Shown here: piece after piece, positions 33,355 to 34,234 of the stretch | Layout: every line of letters begins with the position of its first letter | How positions within the stretch are numbered: the stretch's first letter is position 1 | DNA from: Endomicrobiia bacterium | Lineage (GTDB): Bacteria > Elusimicrobiota > Endomicrobiia > DTEH01 | NCBI GenBank assembly: GCA_025060535.1 | Contig: JANXCA010000012.1 | Coordinates: 1-34,234 of the forward strand | Length of the DNA stretch: 34,234 nt | Direction: 5' to 3' | Program-made: the position numbers and the translations under genes | The notes under the pieces: generated by a model | Seen by the model: the letters and a program-made list of their open reading frames with translations, nothing else | Database searches by the model: none | Told to the model about the DNA's origin: nothing

Positions 33355-34234
<880 letters not shown>

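Overview
The window is strongly A+T-rich and gene-dense, with almost no intergenic space. It uses the standard bacterial code (TGA is a stop). It looks like chromosomal DNA of a diderm (outer-membrane) anaerobe-like bacterium from a poorly characterised lineage. Diderm evidence: an LptE-like lipoprotein, a LolD/FtsX export cluster with a LolA-like periplasmic protein, and an outer-membrane barrel. CdaA (c-di-AMP synthesis), an AddAB nuclease with an Fe-S staple, a DUF39-type homocysteine biosynthesis protein and an archaemetzincin fit candidate phyla of the Omnitrophota/Elusimicrobiota/WOR-3 kind. That placement is inference from gene content only.

Positions 1-20236 are a near-continuous plus-strand run, broken only by rpsT on the minus strand. 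It opens with the 3' part of a membrane-anchored protein with a receiver-like fragment. Then come glyA, a WecA/TagO-type sugar-1-phosphate transferase, proA, and a NAD salvage block (nadD, an LCP protein, pncA, pncB). An LptE-like lipoprotein gene, holA, rpsT (minus), murJ and a shortened uvrC follow. Next is an envelope-export cluster: LolD-like ATPase, two FtsX permeases, a LolA-like protein, an outer-membrane barrel and an ArsB/NhaD permease. The run ends with an archaemetzincin carrying a signal peptide.

Positions 20237-21071 are the only loose region. They hold a palindrome, one copy of an unexplained G/C-rich repeat, a frameshifted GYD-domain gene and tRNA-Met(CAT). A divergent pair follows: an M20 peptidase (minus) and a four-to-five-gene plus-strand operon (membrane-anchored coiled-coil protein, membrane-anchored glycogen-binding domain, DUF39 homocysteine protein, addA, addB).

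Positions 30499-33265 are a minus-strand operon read as ECF sigma factor, era, zinc-finger anti-sigma factor, exported tandem-repeat protein. It is divergent from cdaA, and gyrB begins at the right edge.

No single complete new system is proven here. The best leads are: (i) predicted promoters placed 7-9 bases before start codons, implying leaderless mRNAs; (ii) the sigma-Era-anti-sigma-repeat protein module; (iii) the trans-envelope export cluster; (iv) a UvrC without its DNA-binding tail; (v) an exported archaemetzincin; (vi) the repeated CCCAATGCGGGT element.
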